A stretch of 64,000 nucleotides of DNA from Myxococcales bacterium (GCA_028287135.1 JAQBQE010000019.1:62001-126000), one strand, 5' to 3'; shown: positions 38,094 through 47,668, counted from the stretch's first letter. Notes: generated by a model not told the origin, from the sequence alone. Made by a program: numbers and translations.

Positions 38094-38984
38094 TCACGGC
38101 AGCGAGCTCGGCGCGCGAACGCGGAATCGTAGCGCGAGCGCCACACCGAGCAGAAGCAGGCCAATCACGATCACGCCGAGGGTGCGCCCCGGCGTGGTCG
38201 CCGGTTCGGACCGCGACGCGGTGACCGCTGGGTTGCGGTCGAACAGCACGAGTGCTGCATCGGCCATCGCGCGGTCGCCATCACCCGCGGGCATCTCGCG
38301 CGTCGAGATCGTCTCGGGCAACCCGGTGACCGCGACCTCGCTCCCATCCGAACGGATCGCGATCAGCTCCAGATGACCACCGGCCGCGAGCTCCGCCGGA
38401 TCGACGGTCTCGCTCCCGCAGTTGATCTTTCCGAGCTCGAGCGAGGTCCGATCGTTCCAGGTTCGCCCGGCCTCGATCCACTCGCGGGTCTTTCCGTCAT
38501 GGGTCCAGCGCACGCGGAACGCCGCGGTCGGCTGATCGACCTGGAGCTTCAGCGAGTCGGTCGACGAGCACGTCCACGACGACACCTCGTGCCAGTACTG
38601 GATCACGCGCGGTGGCGTGGTCGGCGCAGTCCACCCCGGGTCGAAGGTGACGTGGGTCGGGCCCCACTCGTCGTTGCTGCTGGCGTAGAGCACCGCCGCG
38701 AACGTGTGCGGCGCGTCGTAGTCGATCCGGACCACGACGTCGGAGACCTTCTCGACGCGCACGATGCTCGCCGCTTCGCCGACCCACCGCACGCCGGGCT
38801 GCGGCAACGGATCGCTCGCGTCCGCATAGCGCAGGCTCTCGTGGTGCACGAAGACCGATCCGCGGACCGGCAGCGCGGTTTGCTCCGCCGTCCCGAGCCA
38901 CACCGGGATGCCGCAATCAGCTTCCACGGTCCGCGTGGTAACCACCGTCCCGATGACGACCAGCGCCCACACGAGCTGCTTCAT
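38094..38984 (-). CDS. secreted protein with C-terminal membrane anchor
   Basis: A 296-residue protein with a Sec signal (MKQLVWALVVIGTVVTT) and a C-terminal hydrophobic segment (TLGVIVIGLLLLGVALALRF) followed by basic residues. The middle is beta-rich with CGIPVWLGTAEQTALPVRG, VRIDYDAPHTFAAVLY and Cys in SWTCSSTD and KINCGSE. It is probably a surface-exposed binding domain tethered at its C-terminus. No known family is recognised. Convergent with the polysaccharide enzyme (0 bp gap) and divergent from the esterase at 39065. Confidence 0.7.
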   Translation of the reverse strand: MKQLVWALVVIGTVVTTRTVEADCGIPVWLGTAEQTALPVRGSVFVHHESLRYADASDPLPQPGVRWVGEAASIVRVEKVSDVVVRIDYDAPHTFAAVLYASSNDEWGPTHVTFDPGWTAPTTPPRVIQYWHEVSSWTCSSTDSLKLQVDQPTAAFRVRWTHDGKTREWIEAGRTWNDRTSLELGKINCGSETVDPAELAAGGHLELIAIRSDGSEVAVTGLPETISTREMPAGDGDRAMADAALVLFDRNPAVTASRSEPATTPGRTLGVIVIGLLLLGVALALRFRVRAPSSLP

Positions 38985-39064
38985 GCTGCCGAAGACACCC
39001 GCCGCGGCCGGGGGTTGCGCGGGATTCTCCGTCGAAGACCGGCGAGGTGATGTACCGTGCACGG

Positions 39065-39925
39065 ATGAAGCGGATCGGGCTGTTCGTGCTGGCTCTCGCG
39101 GCGTGTGACTCCGGCGGCAGCGCCAATCCCGACGCCCCGACTGGTCGCGACTCCACGCTGCCCGATGGGCCGCTGTCGATGGGCTGCGGCACCGCCGATC
39201 CGATCACCGGCGTCACGACCGAGACGATCATGGTCGCCGGGGTCGCGCGCAGCTACCTGCGAGTCGTGCCGGCGAGCTACGATCCGATGCGCCCGTATCC
39301 GCTGATCTTCGCGTGGCACGGCCGGACCGGGACCGCCGCGGGCGCTCGCTCCTACTTCGGGGTCACGGCCGCCGTCGCAGACAACGCGATCGTCGTCTAC
39401 CCGCAGGGACTCGCGGTCACGGCCGAGCCCTCGGATACCGGATGGGACCTGACCGCCGCCGGTCGCGACGTCGCGCTCTACGATGCGATCCACACCGCGG
39501 TCACCAGCACGTACTGCGTCGGCAGCACGTTCAGCATGGGTCACAGCTTCGGCGGCTACATGACGAATGCACTCGCCTGCTATCGCGGTGGCGCGACGGG
39601 CATCCGTGCGATCGCCTCGATCGCCGGCGGTGGACCGGGCCCGAGCTGCCCCGGCGATCCGGTGTCCGCGCTCGTGATCCACGGCATGGGCGATTCGGTC
39701 GTGCCGTTCTCGGAGGGCACGGGCTCGCGCGATCGCTACCGCACCGATGCTGCCTGCGGGACCATGACCCAGCCGATCACGCCATCACCGTGCGTCGCGT
39801 TTGATGGCTGCAGCGCAGCGCTCGCAGTCCGGTTCTGCGCGCACACCGAGACCGCGGGCTCGGGTCACGGCTGGCCCGCGTTCGCCGCGGGTGCGAGCTG
39901 GCAGCTGTTCCAGGACTCGCTGTAG
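39065..39925 (+). CDS. feruloyl-esterase/PHB-depolymerase-like lipoprotein
   Basis: A 286-residue lipoprotein (MKRIGLFVLALAAC). A hydrolase domain with the LpqC/CE1-like start YLRVVPASYDPMRPYPLIFAWHG, nucleophile FSMGHSFGGYM (Ser in GHSFG), acid HGMGDSVVPF (Asp) and base GSGHGWP (His). All three catalytic residues are in order and complete. Probably hydrolyses polyester or feruloyl-type ester bonds outside the cell. Divergent from the C-terminally anchored protein gene. Confidence 0.85.
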   Translation: MKRIGLFVLALAACDSGGSANPDAPTGRDSTLPDGPLSMGCGTADPITGVTTETIMVAGVARSYLRVVPASYDPMRPYPLIFAWHGRTGTAAGARSYFGVTAAVADNAIVVYPQGLAVTAEPSDTGWDLTAAGRDVALYDAIHTAVTSTYCVGSTFSMGHSFGGYMTNALACYRGGATGIRAIASIAGGGPGPSCPGDPVSALVIHGMGDSVVPFSEGTGSRDRYRTDAACGTMTQPITPSPCVAFDGCSAALAVRFCAHTETAGSGHGWPAFAAGASWQLFQDSL

Positions 39926-39932
39926 CGCTCTG

Positions 39933-40529
39933 CTAGAACGAGATCCGGAACGGCAGATCGAACGTCACGCTGACGCCCGAACAGCTGCACGTTCCCTTGG
40001 CCCACCGGCGGCCATCGCGCTCGATGATCGCGACCGTGCCGGTGGAGGTCGTCGGGCAGCTCGCACCTTCCGACGACCTGAACTTGCCGCACGGCTTGCT
40101 GGATCCGACCGTGTCGAAGTAGGGACTGATCACAATCTCGAAGTCGGTCGCGCAGTCGATCTGCATCAGCAGGTCGCCAGAATAGGACTTGGCCGCGAAG
40201 CTGCCCGTCGACGAGCTGGTGCAACCGCCCGTCACGGTGCCCGGCACCGCGTTGATCGTCTGCTTGAGCGGAGCGCAGCTCTGAACACACGCACCGCTCG
40301 AGACCTCGCCACACGTCTTGGTGTCGACACACTCGGCGCACTCGGCCGCTGCGCGGCTCGCGCTGTCGGGCGTCGCACCGTCGAGCTCCGCGATGCAGCG
40401 GTCGGTCTGTGCGGCAGTCAGCGCGCCGCACTCGGTCGCCGCCACGCAGATGCGCTCGATGTCTTCGGGAGCGCCACCGCCACACGCGATGACCGTGAAC
40501 AGGGACACGCAGAGGAGGAGATGTCGCAT
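39933..40529 (-). CDS. secreted Cys-rich lipoprotein
   Basis: A 198-residue lipoprotein (MRHLLLCVSLFTVIAC, then GGG). Mature part with a helix bundle with paired Cys (RICVAATECGAL, DRCIAEL, ECAECVDTKTCGE, ACVQSCAPL), then a C-terminal beta domain with TSSSTGSFAAKSYSGDL and a SCSCSGVSVTFD ending. The many Cys suggest a disulfide-rich surface module. No family recognised. Convergent with the esterase, 8 bp apart. Confidence 0.7.
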   Translation of the reverse strand: MRHLLLCVSLFTVIACGGGAPEDIERICVAATECGALTAAQTDRCIAELDGATPDSASRAAAECAECVDTKTCGEVSSGACVQSCAPLKQTINAVPGTVTGGCTSSSTGSFAAKSYSGDLLMQIDCATDFEIVISPYFDTVGSSKPCGKFRSSEGASCPTTSTGTVAIIERDGRRWAKGTCSCSGVSVTFDLPFRISF

Positions 40530-40593
40530 GGGGGCGGGCTGTACCATGCCGGCGGCGCGCACCGTGAGCTTCCTGGTGCGACCAGGTCAAGTT

Positions 40594-41070
40594 TCACCAG
40601 CGGTGATAGGCCGGATGGTCCGGCTTCACCGCGACGAACGTGCCGGTCCCGATCGCCGTGACCTTGTCACCCGCGGTCATCGTCGCCTCGATGGTCGCGC
40701 GATCGTCGGTCGACGACACGACGTGCGCATCGATATGGACCGGCCCCATCGGCGTCGGGCGCTTGAGCACGACCTTGAACTCCGCGGTGACGCAGCACGG
40801 TGCGTGATCGAGCCCCTTCGTCTTCATCAGGTGATGGATCGCCGTCCAGTTCATGTGGCAATCGAGGACGGTGCCGATGATGCCGCCGTTGAGCACGTTC
40901 TCGAACGCCTCGTGATGCGACTCGGGAACGAAGTCACACACCACGTGCGCATCGGCCGCATCCGCGACCGGCAGGCTGCGGATCCGCAGGCCCTTCGTGT
41001 TGGTCGGGCCGCACCCGAAGCAGCGCCCGTGCGGTGCGAAGGTCTCTTGCAGGGACGGCGTCGTGGACAT
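40594..41070 (-). CDS. PaaI-type hotdog thioesterase
   Basis: A 158-residue hotdog protein: CFGCGPTNTKGLRI near the N-terminus (the typical PaaI-like start), NVLNGGIIGTVLDCHMNWTA, and FKVVLKRPTPMGPVHIDAHV strands. PaaI-type thioesterases hydrolyse acyl-CoA. The catalytic Asp in GTVLDCH is present. Expected cytoplasmic. Divergent from the SMI1/KNR4 gene with 36 bp between starts. Confidence 0.85.
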   Translation of the reverse strand: MSTTPSLQETFAPHGRCFGCGPTNTKGLRIRSLPVADAADAHVVCDFVPESHHEAFENVLNGGIIGTVLDCHMNWTAIHHLMKTKGLDHAPCCVTAEFKVVLKRPTPMGPVHIDAHVVSSTDDRATIEATMTAGDKVTAIGTGTFVAVKPDHPAYHRW

Positions 41071-41106
41071 GCTCGAGTCGTACCGCGAGTCCGCGACCAG
41101 TGCCGT

Positions 41107-41730
41107 ATGATCGCCTTCGTGTTCCATCCGACGATCGCTCGAGCCCTCGTGGCGCGGCTTCGCGAATCCGATCCCGCGCACCTGGTGTTCGAGGCGCCCA
41201 TCCAGGAGCCCGACCTGATCGTCTGGGAACGTGCGCACGGGATCGAGCTCCCGGTTGACTACCGCACGTACCTGCTCGAGCTCGGCAACGGCGGCGCCGG
41301 CCCGTTCTACGGCATCTGGCCACTCGGTCTGTGGGACGGCGCCGGCGCCCGCGGATCGTTCGACGATGCGATCAGCGATCTGAGTGCACCGTTTCCTCAT
41401 CGCGAGGCGTGGAACCTGCCGGCGGACCGGCTGGATCCGCCTGACTTCGAGGACGACGACGAAGCAGACGCGTGGCAAGAGGCGCTCGATGCCGACCTCT
41501 ACGAGCCCTCGTTGATGAATGGCGCGTTCTGGATCTGCGACCAGGGATGCGCGCTTCGCACCATCCTCGTGGTGTCGGGTCCGGAGCGCGGCACCGTGTG
41601 GGCGGACCTTCGCGCCACGGGAGGCGGCATCGTCCCTCACACCGGCAGCGACGGTCACCACCTGACGTTCGGCGACTGGTACCTGACCTGGCTGGAGCAG
41701 GCGATGCGCGAGACATCGCAGACGCGCTAG
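41107..41730 (+). CDS. SMI1/KNR4 family protein
   Basis: A 207-residue protein with IVWERAHGIELPVDYRTYLLELGNGGAGPFYGIWPL (the SMI1/KNR4 core), followed by an acidic Asp-rich loop (PDFEDDDEADAW) and FGDWYLTWLEQAM near the C-terminus. In bacteria the family is often an immunity protein for polymorphic toxins, but no toxin gene is adjacent here. Either an orphan immunity or a housekeeping SUKH protein. The following GST gene starts 10 bp downstream, so they may be co-transcribed. Confidence 0.82.
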   Translation: MIAFVFHPTIARALVARLRESDPAHLVFEAPIQEPDLIVWERAHGIELPVDYRTYLLELGNGGAGPFYGIWPLGLWDGAGARGSFDDAISDLSAPFPHREAWNLPADRLDPPDFEDDDEADAWQEALDADLYEPSLMNGAFWICDQGCALRTILVVSGPERGTVWADLRATGGGIVPHTGSDGHHLTFGDWYLTWLEQAMRETSQTR

Positions 41731-41740
41731 TCTCGGACCG

Positions 41741-42454
41741 ATGATCAAGGTCCACAAGTACGGTCCCGCCTTCGGGCTCCCCGACTCCAGCCCGTTCGTG
41801 ACCAAGGTCGAGACGTACCTTCGTCTGATCGGCGAGCCGTACGAGACGCTCAGCGCCGACGTCCGCAAGGCGCCGCGCCGACAGTTGCCGTGTGCCGAGA
41901 TCGAGGGCGTGCTGGTTCCGGACTCGACCGCGATCATCGATCTGATCGAGAGCAAGCGGCCGACCAAGCTCGACGGCCACCTCGACGAGAAGCAGCGCGC
42001 GGTCGCGCATGCGTTCAAGGCGATGCTCGAGGAGCACCTCTACTTCGGCATGCTGCACCTGCGGTGGGGCACCGAGGGAGGCTGGTCGGTGTTCGAGCCC
42101 AATCTCCGCGAGATGCTCGGCAAGATGGGCGTCCCGACGTTCCTGCGCGGCATGATCGCGAAGAAGGCGCGCAAGCAGGTGGTCGGGCGCGGCGCGACGC
42201 AGGGGATCGGGCGCAAGCCGCACGCGGAGCTGGTCGCGACCTGCAACCAGATCATCGACTCGCTCGCGGTGCAGCTCGGTGATGGGCCGTACTTCCTCGG
42301 TGCGAAGCCGTCGACCTACGATGCGACCGTGTACGCGTTCGCCGCGGGCATGCTGTGCCCTGCGTTCACCAACGAGGTCCGTGCGCACGCGGAGACCAAG
42401 CCGAACCTCGTGAGCTACGCGCAGCGGATGAAGGCCGAGTACTGGAAGGACTGA
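41741..42454 (+). CDS. glutathione S-transferase-like protein (Tom37/metaxin type)
   Basis: A 237-residue protein with GLPDSSPFVTKVETYLRLIGEPYETLSAD (thioredoxin-fold N-terminal part), PRRQLPCAEIEG, DSTAIIDLIESK (Ser-linked glutathione site) and a helical C-terminal domain with LGAKPSTYDATVYAFAAG. The N-terminus lacks a Cys or Ser-Pro-Tyr catalytic motif, so activity is uncertain. Ends at 42454, where the repeat island begins. Confidence 0.8.
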   Translation: MIKVHKYGPAFGLPDSSPFVTKVETYLRLIGEPYETLSADVRKAPRRQLPCAEIEGVLVPDSTAIIDLIESKRPTKLDGHLDEKQRAVAHAFKAMLEEHLYFGMLHLRWGTEGGWSVFEPNLREMLGKMGVPTFLRGMIAKKARKQVVGRGATQGIGRKPHAELVATCNQIIDSLAVQLGDGPYFLGAKPSTYDATVYAFAAGMLCPAFTNEVRAHAETKPNLVSYAQRMKAEYWKD

Positions 42455-43960
42455 GTCCTCGCGAGAAGAGGCTCCGGATCGGTGGCCCCCGAGCCAGGGA
42501 CGCTTTCCACTCTCTCAACTCTCGCCGCCGAACTACGTGATCTCATTGCAGCGATAGGGGACGGTCTCCACGTTCTCCGGTGGACGGTCAATCTTCGCCC
42601 TCGTGCCGCAACACGATGGTGAGCTCCTCGGAAGGCGTCCTCGGGTGCGACGCGAGCGCTGCGCGCACGATCGGTGATGGGAGGGCTGCGTCTCGGATCG
42701 TTGTGCACACGTGTGCAGTTGTTCTCTGTTGTCACCGGATCGCAGCGACCACGCCGGTGGATGTGCGATCGACCTGACGTAGAACGCGAGCGAGAACAGG
42801 CTCTGGCCTCGGAGGTGGTCTGGGCCTCTGCACCGTGTGAGCGTCACGGTGGGTCACGCTGTCGCTGCACGCGCGGGCGACCTGACGTAGAACGCGAGCG
42901 CGAAGAGACTCCGGATCCGTGGAGCACGCGGGCCGCATGCACGTGTGGCCGCGAGGGCCGATGATCGTTGCTGCGCTACCGATCGAGCGGCCGCGTAGCA
43001 GTTCGATCGTGGAGGGTCGGTAGTCGTCGTTCGCGCCGATGTGCACACGTGTGGGTTACTCGGTCGACGGTCATCTTTCGCCCGCGTGCGAGCCAGGGAC
43101 GCTTTCCACTCTCTCAACTGTCGTCGCCGAACTAGCTGATCTCCCTGCGGCGCAGGGGGACGTTCTCCACGTTCACCAGTGGACCATCACTGTTCGCCCT
43201 CGTGCCGCAACGAGATCGTGGGCTCCTCGGCGGGCGTCCTCACGTGCGACGCGAGCGCTGCACGCGCGAGCGGCCTGACGCAGAACGCGAGCATGAAGAG
43301 GCTCCGGATCGGTGCATGGTGGCTCCGCCTCCCGGCCGCTGTGCACACGTGTGCAGCTGTTCTCAACAGTCACCGACTTCACTGCGACAGCGCAAAGAGG
43401 ATCCCGAGCGGTCGTGAGCCTGAGCATGTGCTTCCTGTTGCCAGCAAGGCACTGCTGCACGCGCGAGCGGCCTGACGTAGAACGCGAGCGTGAAGAGGCT
43501 CCGGATCGGTGGGGGCTGGGCCCTGTGCATCGTCGGAGTCACCATCGGTGAAGACGTCGCTGCACGCGGGTCGTGTGCACACGTGTGCAGTTGTTCTCAA
43601 CGATCGCCGACTTCGCTGCGACCGCGCAGGGAGGGCAAACTTAGCGCGAAGAGGATCCCGCTCGGTCGTGAGCCTGAGCACGTGCCATCCTTGCCAGCAG
43701 CGCTGAGAAAAGCACTGCTGCACGCGCGAGCGACCTGACGTCGAACGCGGGCGCGAAGAAGCTCCGACCGGAGGTGGTTCTGGGCCTGTGCATCGTCGCA
43801 GTCAGCCTCGGTGAAGGCGCGGCTGCACGCGGGGCATTGTGCACACGTGTGCAGTGGTCTCTGCGGTCAACGACGTCACCGCGACCGCGCTGCGGGATGC
43901 ACGACCCGTCTGACCTGGAGCGCGCGAGCAAGACGACGCTTTGCTCGGCGCTGATCGAGG
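42455..43960. repeat. 1.5-kb array of diverged non-coding repeats
   Basis: No gene is credible here. The array repeats several words: CCTGACGTAGAACGCGAGCG (42780, 42880, 43275, 43470, 43732, some diverged), GAAGAGGCTCCGGATCGGTG, the palindrome TGCACACGTGTGCA (42702, 43342, 43576, 43840, and a partial one at 43042), and the two-box element AGGGACGCTTTCCACTCTCT plus GGGGACG 61 bp later (42496/42557 and 43095/43156). Units are 230-340 bp apart and irregular. Best read as a cluster of non-autonomous repeat copies next to the HNH endonuclease gene at 44250. The gap 43961-44249 shows no gene. Confidence 0.75.
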
Positions 43961-44249
43961 CGCGTGCCAGCGATGACGAGCAGATCTCCACGCCGCCGTG
44001 AATGTTCTTTTTTGAGATTGCGCTTGACGGTTTCTCGACGCGACTCGCTTCGCGCTGCGCGCATTTCATCGCAGCGAGGGAGATTTTTTTGCGAAGAAGA
44101 ACGAGAACCAGCGCAGGCGCTATCTGATCGTTTCTCGTCGAGGATTCAGCGCGTGATCGTCATCTGCCTTCGCGATGGCCGAAATGTTGTGCGTGGTAGA
44201 CAGGTTGTGCGCGCAGCGAACATGGGTGGCGCGCGGTGAGGAGATCTCG

Positions 44250-45363
44250 ATGTTCGATCAAGAGTTTGATCCCGGGACGTACGAGGCAGTGGTCGACGCG
44301 ATGTGCAAGGCGGGCACGCCGACGTGGCACCGATTGGATACCGAGATGAAGGCGGCGACGTTGCGGCGTGGTGCGTGGGAGGCGCAGCACGCGAGGCATC
44401 TGCGCGAGGCGGAAGAGCTCCAGCTGTGGAGGCACTTCGGGTTGTACGTCGCTCGTGGACTATCTCGAACGCGAGCACGGCATCGCGGCAAGGACGGCGC
44501 TCGATCGGATCCGGGTGGCGCGCGAGCTACGAGACTTGATCGTCCTCGAGAGCGAGCTCGAGGAGGGAACGTTCCAGATCTGCCACGTTCGCGAGCTGGT
44601 GCGGGTCATGACGCCGGAGACCGAGGCGGCGTGGATCGAGGCAGCGCGAGGGAAGACGGTGAACCAGGTGCAGCAGATGATCGCGGGACACAGGAAGGGC
44701 GATGGACCGGACGATCCGACGGATCCGGATCTGCGTCGGAGGAGGATCGTCGCCGAGGTCCGGCCCACCACGCTGGGGATGTACCGGCAGGCCAGGATCA
44801 ACATCGAGGCAAAGCTCGGTCACAGCATCGAGGATGAAGATGATCTGTGGCAGATCTTCCTGCGGCCCCACGTCGAGCCCGAGGTGAGCACCGAGCCTGG
44901 CGAGAGCAGGCCCGCACAGATCTGGATCATCAAGTGCTTGGAGTGCAAGCGCGGGTGGCAGGACTGCGGCGATGTGCACGCCGAGCTGAGCGCCGAGGAG
45001 CTGGCGTGTGCCGAGTGCGATGGGGATCAGTGCGGCTCACTCGATGATGAGAAGCCCCGACGGAAGCGGAAGACGTTCTCGTCCAAGAAGCGGAAGAAGA
45101 TCATGGCTCGACACAACAACCGGTGTGCCGTGCCGGGATGCCGCGCCACACGGGACATCGATATCCATCACATCGTTCACCTGGAGGACGGCGGTACCGA
45201 CGACGACTGGAACTGTCTGCCCACGTGCCGACCGCACCACCGGATGCATCATCGAGGTGAGCTGCTGATCACGGGACGGGCTCCCGACCAGATCAAGTTC
45301 GAGGGGCGGACCGACAACGACCTTCGTGCACACGTGAGCACAGCGATGGCCGCTGGCGGCTGA
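44250..45363 (+). pseudogene. HNH endonuclease with a frameshift
   Basis: The coding frame runs from ATG 44250 (GTGAGGAG ribosome site) to about 44441, then continues in a second frame to 45363. Deleting one T at 44442-44443 restores HFGCTSLVDYLEREHG. The C-terminal region is a standard HNH domain: RHNNRCAVPGCRATRDIDIHHIVHLEDGGTDDDW, NCLPTCRPHHRMHH with the Cys-zinc pair. About 370 residues in total. Related HNH/DUF222-like genes are usually multi-copy in this phylum. One base error in a TT run could be sequencing or true inactivation. Confidence 0.75.
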
Positions 45364-45790
45364 GGTCGTGACCGTCGGCGCAGTCCGTGACAACTGAATA
45401 GATGAACGAAGCAGCACGACCGATGGACCGCTCCATTGTGCGGTGGAGATGCGGTGCTCACAGCGGCGATCTGCGGCTGGTGCGCGGTGCGCGAAACCCA
45501 CGTGGGTTGATGCATCACCGCGGTGAGCTGCTGATCACTGGGCGAGCTCCGGATCTGGTCACGTTCGAGTGGCGGACCGACGACGACCTTCGTGCACACG
45601 TGAGCACAGCGATGGCCGCTGGCGGCTGAGGTCGTGACCGTCGGCGCGGTCCGTGACAACTGAATAGATGAACGAAGCAACACGACCGATGGACCGGTCC
45701 ATCGTGCGGTTGAGATGCGGCGCTCACAGCAGCGATCTGCGGCTGGTGGCGGTGCGCGGTGCGCGGTGCGCGAAACCCACGTGGGTTGGG
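45247..45790 (+). repeat. 266-bp tandem duplication of the HNH 3' end
   Basis: The sequence at 45247-45512 (end of the HNH gene plus the following TGAGGTCGTGACCGTCGGCG) is repeated from 45513 with few changes. The word TGAGGTCGTGACC starts at 45361 and again at 45627, a period of 266 bp. The second copy encodes a stub of the HNH C-terminus (HHRGELLITGRAPD). Perfect palindromes AACCCACGTGGGTT lie at 45495-45508 and 45774-45787, with a partial one at 45903. The interval 45790-45938 holds nothing else recognised. Confidence 0.85.
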
Positions 45791-45938
45791 ACGAGGTCAT
45801 CGCCGCCCACCGGCACGCCGACGCACGAACGTTTGAGCTCGTGCAGGGCCGCGCGCGATGACCACATGAGCGAGCTCAGCGAGGTCCGTGAGCATCAGCG
45901 CAAACCCACGTGGGCGTGGGCGCGATTCGCAGCGGCGC

Positions 45939-47036
45939 TCAGCGAGCGCGGCGGCGGCGGAACATCAGCAGGCCGAGCAGAGCGAACGATGCCATCGAGC
46001 CGGCATCCGGCATCGAGCCCGTGCTGCAACCGCAGCCCGCCTGCATCTCGCCACCGTCGCCCGTCTCGTTGTTCGGCGGCTGGCAGCTACCCTCGGTGCA
46101 GACCTCGCCGGTCGGGCACGTCGCGCCGTCATCGACCTGACCATCGCAGTCGTTGTCGACGCCATCACACGTCTCCGACGACGGCTGCGGCAGCGAGCAG
46201 TTGCCCCACGTGCCGGCCGAGCAGCTCTCGGTACCGACCGCGCCGCATGCATTCGAGCAGCTACGCGTCAGGCCCTGGTCGACCTGGCCATCGCAATCGT
46301 TGTCGACGCCGTCGCAGGTCTCCGCGGAGACCGAGCCGGCGATCGCGGTGAGCGCAGCGACGAGCTCCGCCGCGTTGTCGACCTGGAAGTAGCACTGGTT
46401 CGGCGACGCCGGGTCGGTGTTCGCCGGGTCGCAGCCGGGGCGCGCGGTGTTCGCGGCGACGGCCATCTGGTTGAGCGCAGCGGAATCGACCTCGCCGCCG
46501 AAGCCGACGATCCAGGTGGTCACGCCCTTCTGGTTGAGGGACTCGACCGCCGGGGTGCCGTCGAACCGGGTCGCGGGATCGTAGGGCGAGCACCACTGCC
46601 AGCCGTCGGTGATCAGGACGACGTGGCGGGCGCCGGCGGCGCTCTGGAGCGTGGGCTCCTCGGCAGCGACCTCGAGCGTCTGAGCCATCGGGGTGTAGTT
46701 ACCGGCCGACGGCGGCGGCGTGCTGAGGGCGTCGAGAATCGGACCGCGGTTCGAGAGCGCGGGGGTGACGTCGAGACCGCCCGGCGAGCACTGGCCGGCG
46801 CGGGGGAACGTCATCAGGCCGAACTCGGCCTTGGTGTCGTAGGCGCCGAGCACCTGGCCGATGCCGTTGACCGCGATGTCCCACTTCGTGGCGCCGGCGA
46901 TCGAGCCGGTGACCATCGAGCTCGACTTGTCGAGCACGACCATGACGCGCGCGGAGGAGCACGAGTCGGCGGCGGCGGGCCGCGGAACGAGGAGAGCGGT
47001 CGAGGCGAGGGCGGCGGTGGCGAACAGGCGCTTCAT
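45939..47036 (-). CDS. VWA-domain protein with MopE repeats and MYXO-CTERM-like tail
   Basis: A 365-residue exported protein (signal to about PAAA). A VWA domain with MIDAS motif VVLDKSSSM (DxSxS) and FGLMTFPR, VVLITDG, then two MopE-like CDGVDNDCDGQVD repeats, and a CGCSTG...FALLGLLMFRRRRAR tail. The tail is a hydrophobic run preceded by Cys and followed by Arg, like MYXO-CTERM sorting signals. Probably a surface-anchored metal-ion-dependent adhesin. Near the end of the HNH repeat island but on the opposite strand. Confidence 0.85.
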   Translation of the reverse strand: MKRLFATAALASTALLVPRPAAADSCSSARVMVVLDKSSSMVTGSIAGATKWDIAVNGIGQVLGAYDTKAEFGLMTFPRAGQCSPGGLDVTPALSNRGPILDALSTPPPSAGNYTPMAQTLEVAAEEPTLQSAAGARHVVLITDGWQWCSPYDPATRFDGTPAVESLNQKGVTTWIVGFGGEVDSAALNQMAVAANTARPGCDPANTDPASPNQCYFQVDNAAELVAALTAIAGSVSAETCDGVDNDCDGQVDQGLTRSCSNACGAVGTESCSAGTWGNCSLPQPSSETCDGVDNDCDGQVDDGATCPTGEVCTEGSCQPPNNETGDGGEMQAGCGCSTGSMPDAGSMASFALLGLLMFRRRRAR

Positions 47037-47155
47037 AGTGCCTGGGCCCAGGAGCACATTGCGTGCCGGCCTTTTGCCGATGACAGCCGGCCGATCACGA
47101 GAGCTTGGACGACCGGTGGCTACCGAAGTGGCCACGGCCTCGAGACGCCACGCAA

Positions 47156-47668
47156 CTAGATCCGCCGCGTACGGTCGTGGGCACCGGTACAGGCGTGCAC
47201 AACTCGAGCACGTGATCGCACGCCGGGAACGGCGCCGAGCGACGACGAGCTGGTCGCTGCGGGCTTCGCCGGGCTGGTCACGATGATCACGGTTCGCGCC
47301 GAGTCGCCGGTGAAGCTCGCCTTCCAGGTCGCGGCGTTCTTCTTGAGGGTCAGCCGGACCGCGTTGCCCGACGGCGACGGCTCGTCCTTCGTGATCTCCC
47401 AGCCGCCGGTCTTCAGCGCCGCTCGGACCTCGGCGACCACGACCTCACGCCCGCGCGGGACGCGATACGTCGCGATCCTGCCGTCGCTGCCCTTGGTGGG
47501 CGCCGGAGCCTCGGCATCCGCAGGGAACGGGAACGCGTCGGGCGCGGCGGGGGCCCGGCGCGCGGGGCTCGGCGCGTCGATCTGATCGCGTTCGTACGGG
47601 GGCGCCGCTTCGACGACCGAAACTATCGACCCGACCACCAGCACCATCCCGAGCAGCTTGCGACGCAT
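47156..47668 (-). CDS. small secreted protein of unknown function
   Basis: A 170-residue protein with a Sec signal (MRRKLLGMVLVVGSIVSVVEA). A Pro/Ala/Asp-rich linker follows, then a compact domain of about 80 residues with REVVVAEVRAALKTGGWEITKDEPSPSGNAVRLTLKKNAATWKASFTG (alternating strands/helices) and an Arg/Lys-rich C-terminus. No family recognised. Single gene, divergent from the hydrolase-like lipoprotein. Confidence 0.6.
   Translation of the reverse strand: MRRKLLGMVLVVGSIVSVVEAAPPYERDQIDAPSPARRAPAAPDAFPFPADAEAPAPTKGSDGRIATYRVPRGREVVVAEVRAALKTGGWEITKDEPSPSGNAVRLTLKKNAATWKASFTGDSARTVIIVTSPAKPAATSSSSLGAVPGVRSRARVVHACTGAHDRTRRI

Noticed and set aside
42455-43960. CRISPR-like array
   Set aside because: Repeat spacing is irregular (230-340 bp), repeats are long and diverged, and no cas gene is present.
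43961-44249. Possible small gene before the HNH gene
   Set aside because: Only short open frames, no ribosome site or domain; best taken as leader sequence and repeat edge.
45888-47159. Long + strand open frame opposite the VWA gene
   Set aside because: Antisense shadow; the minus frame has MIDAS, MopE repeats and a sorting tail.
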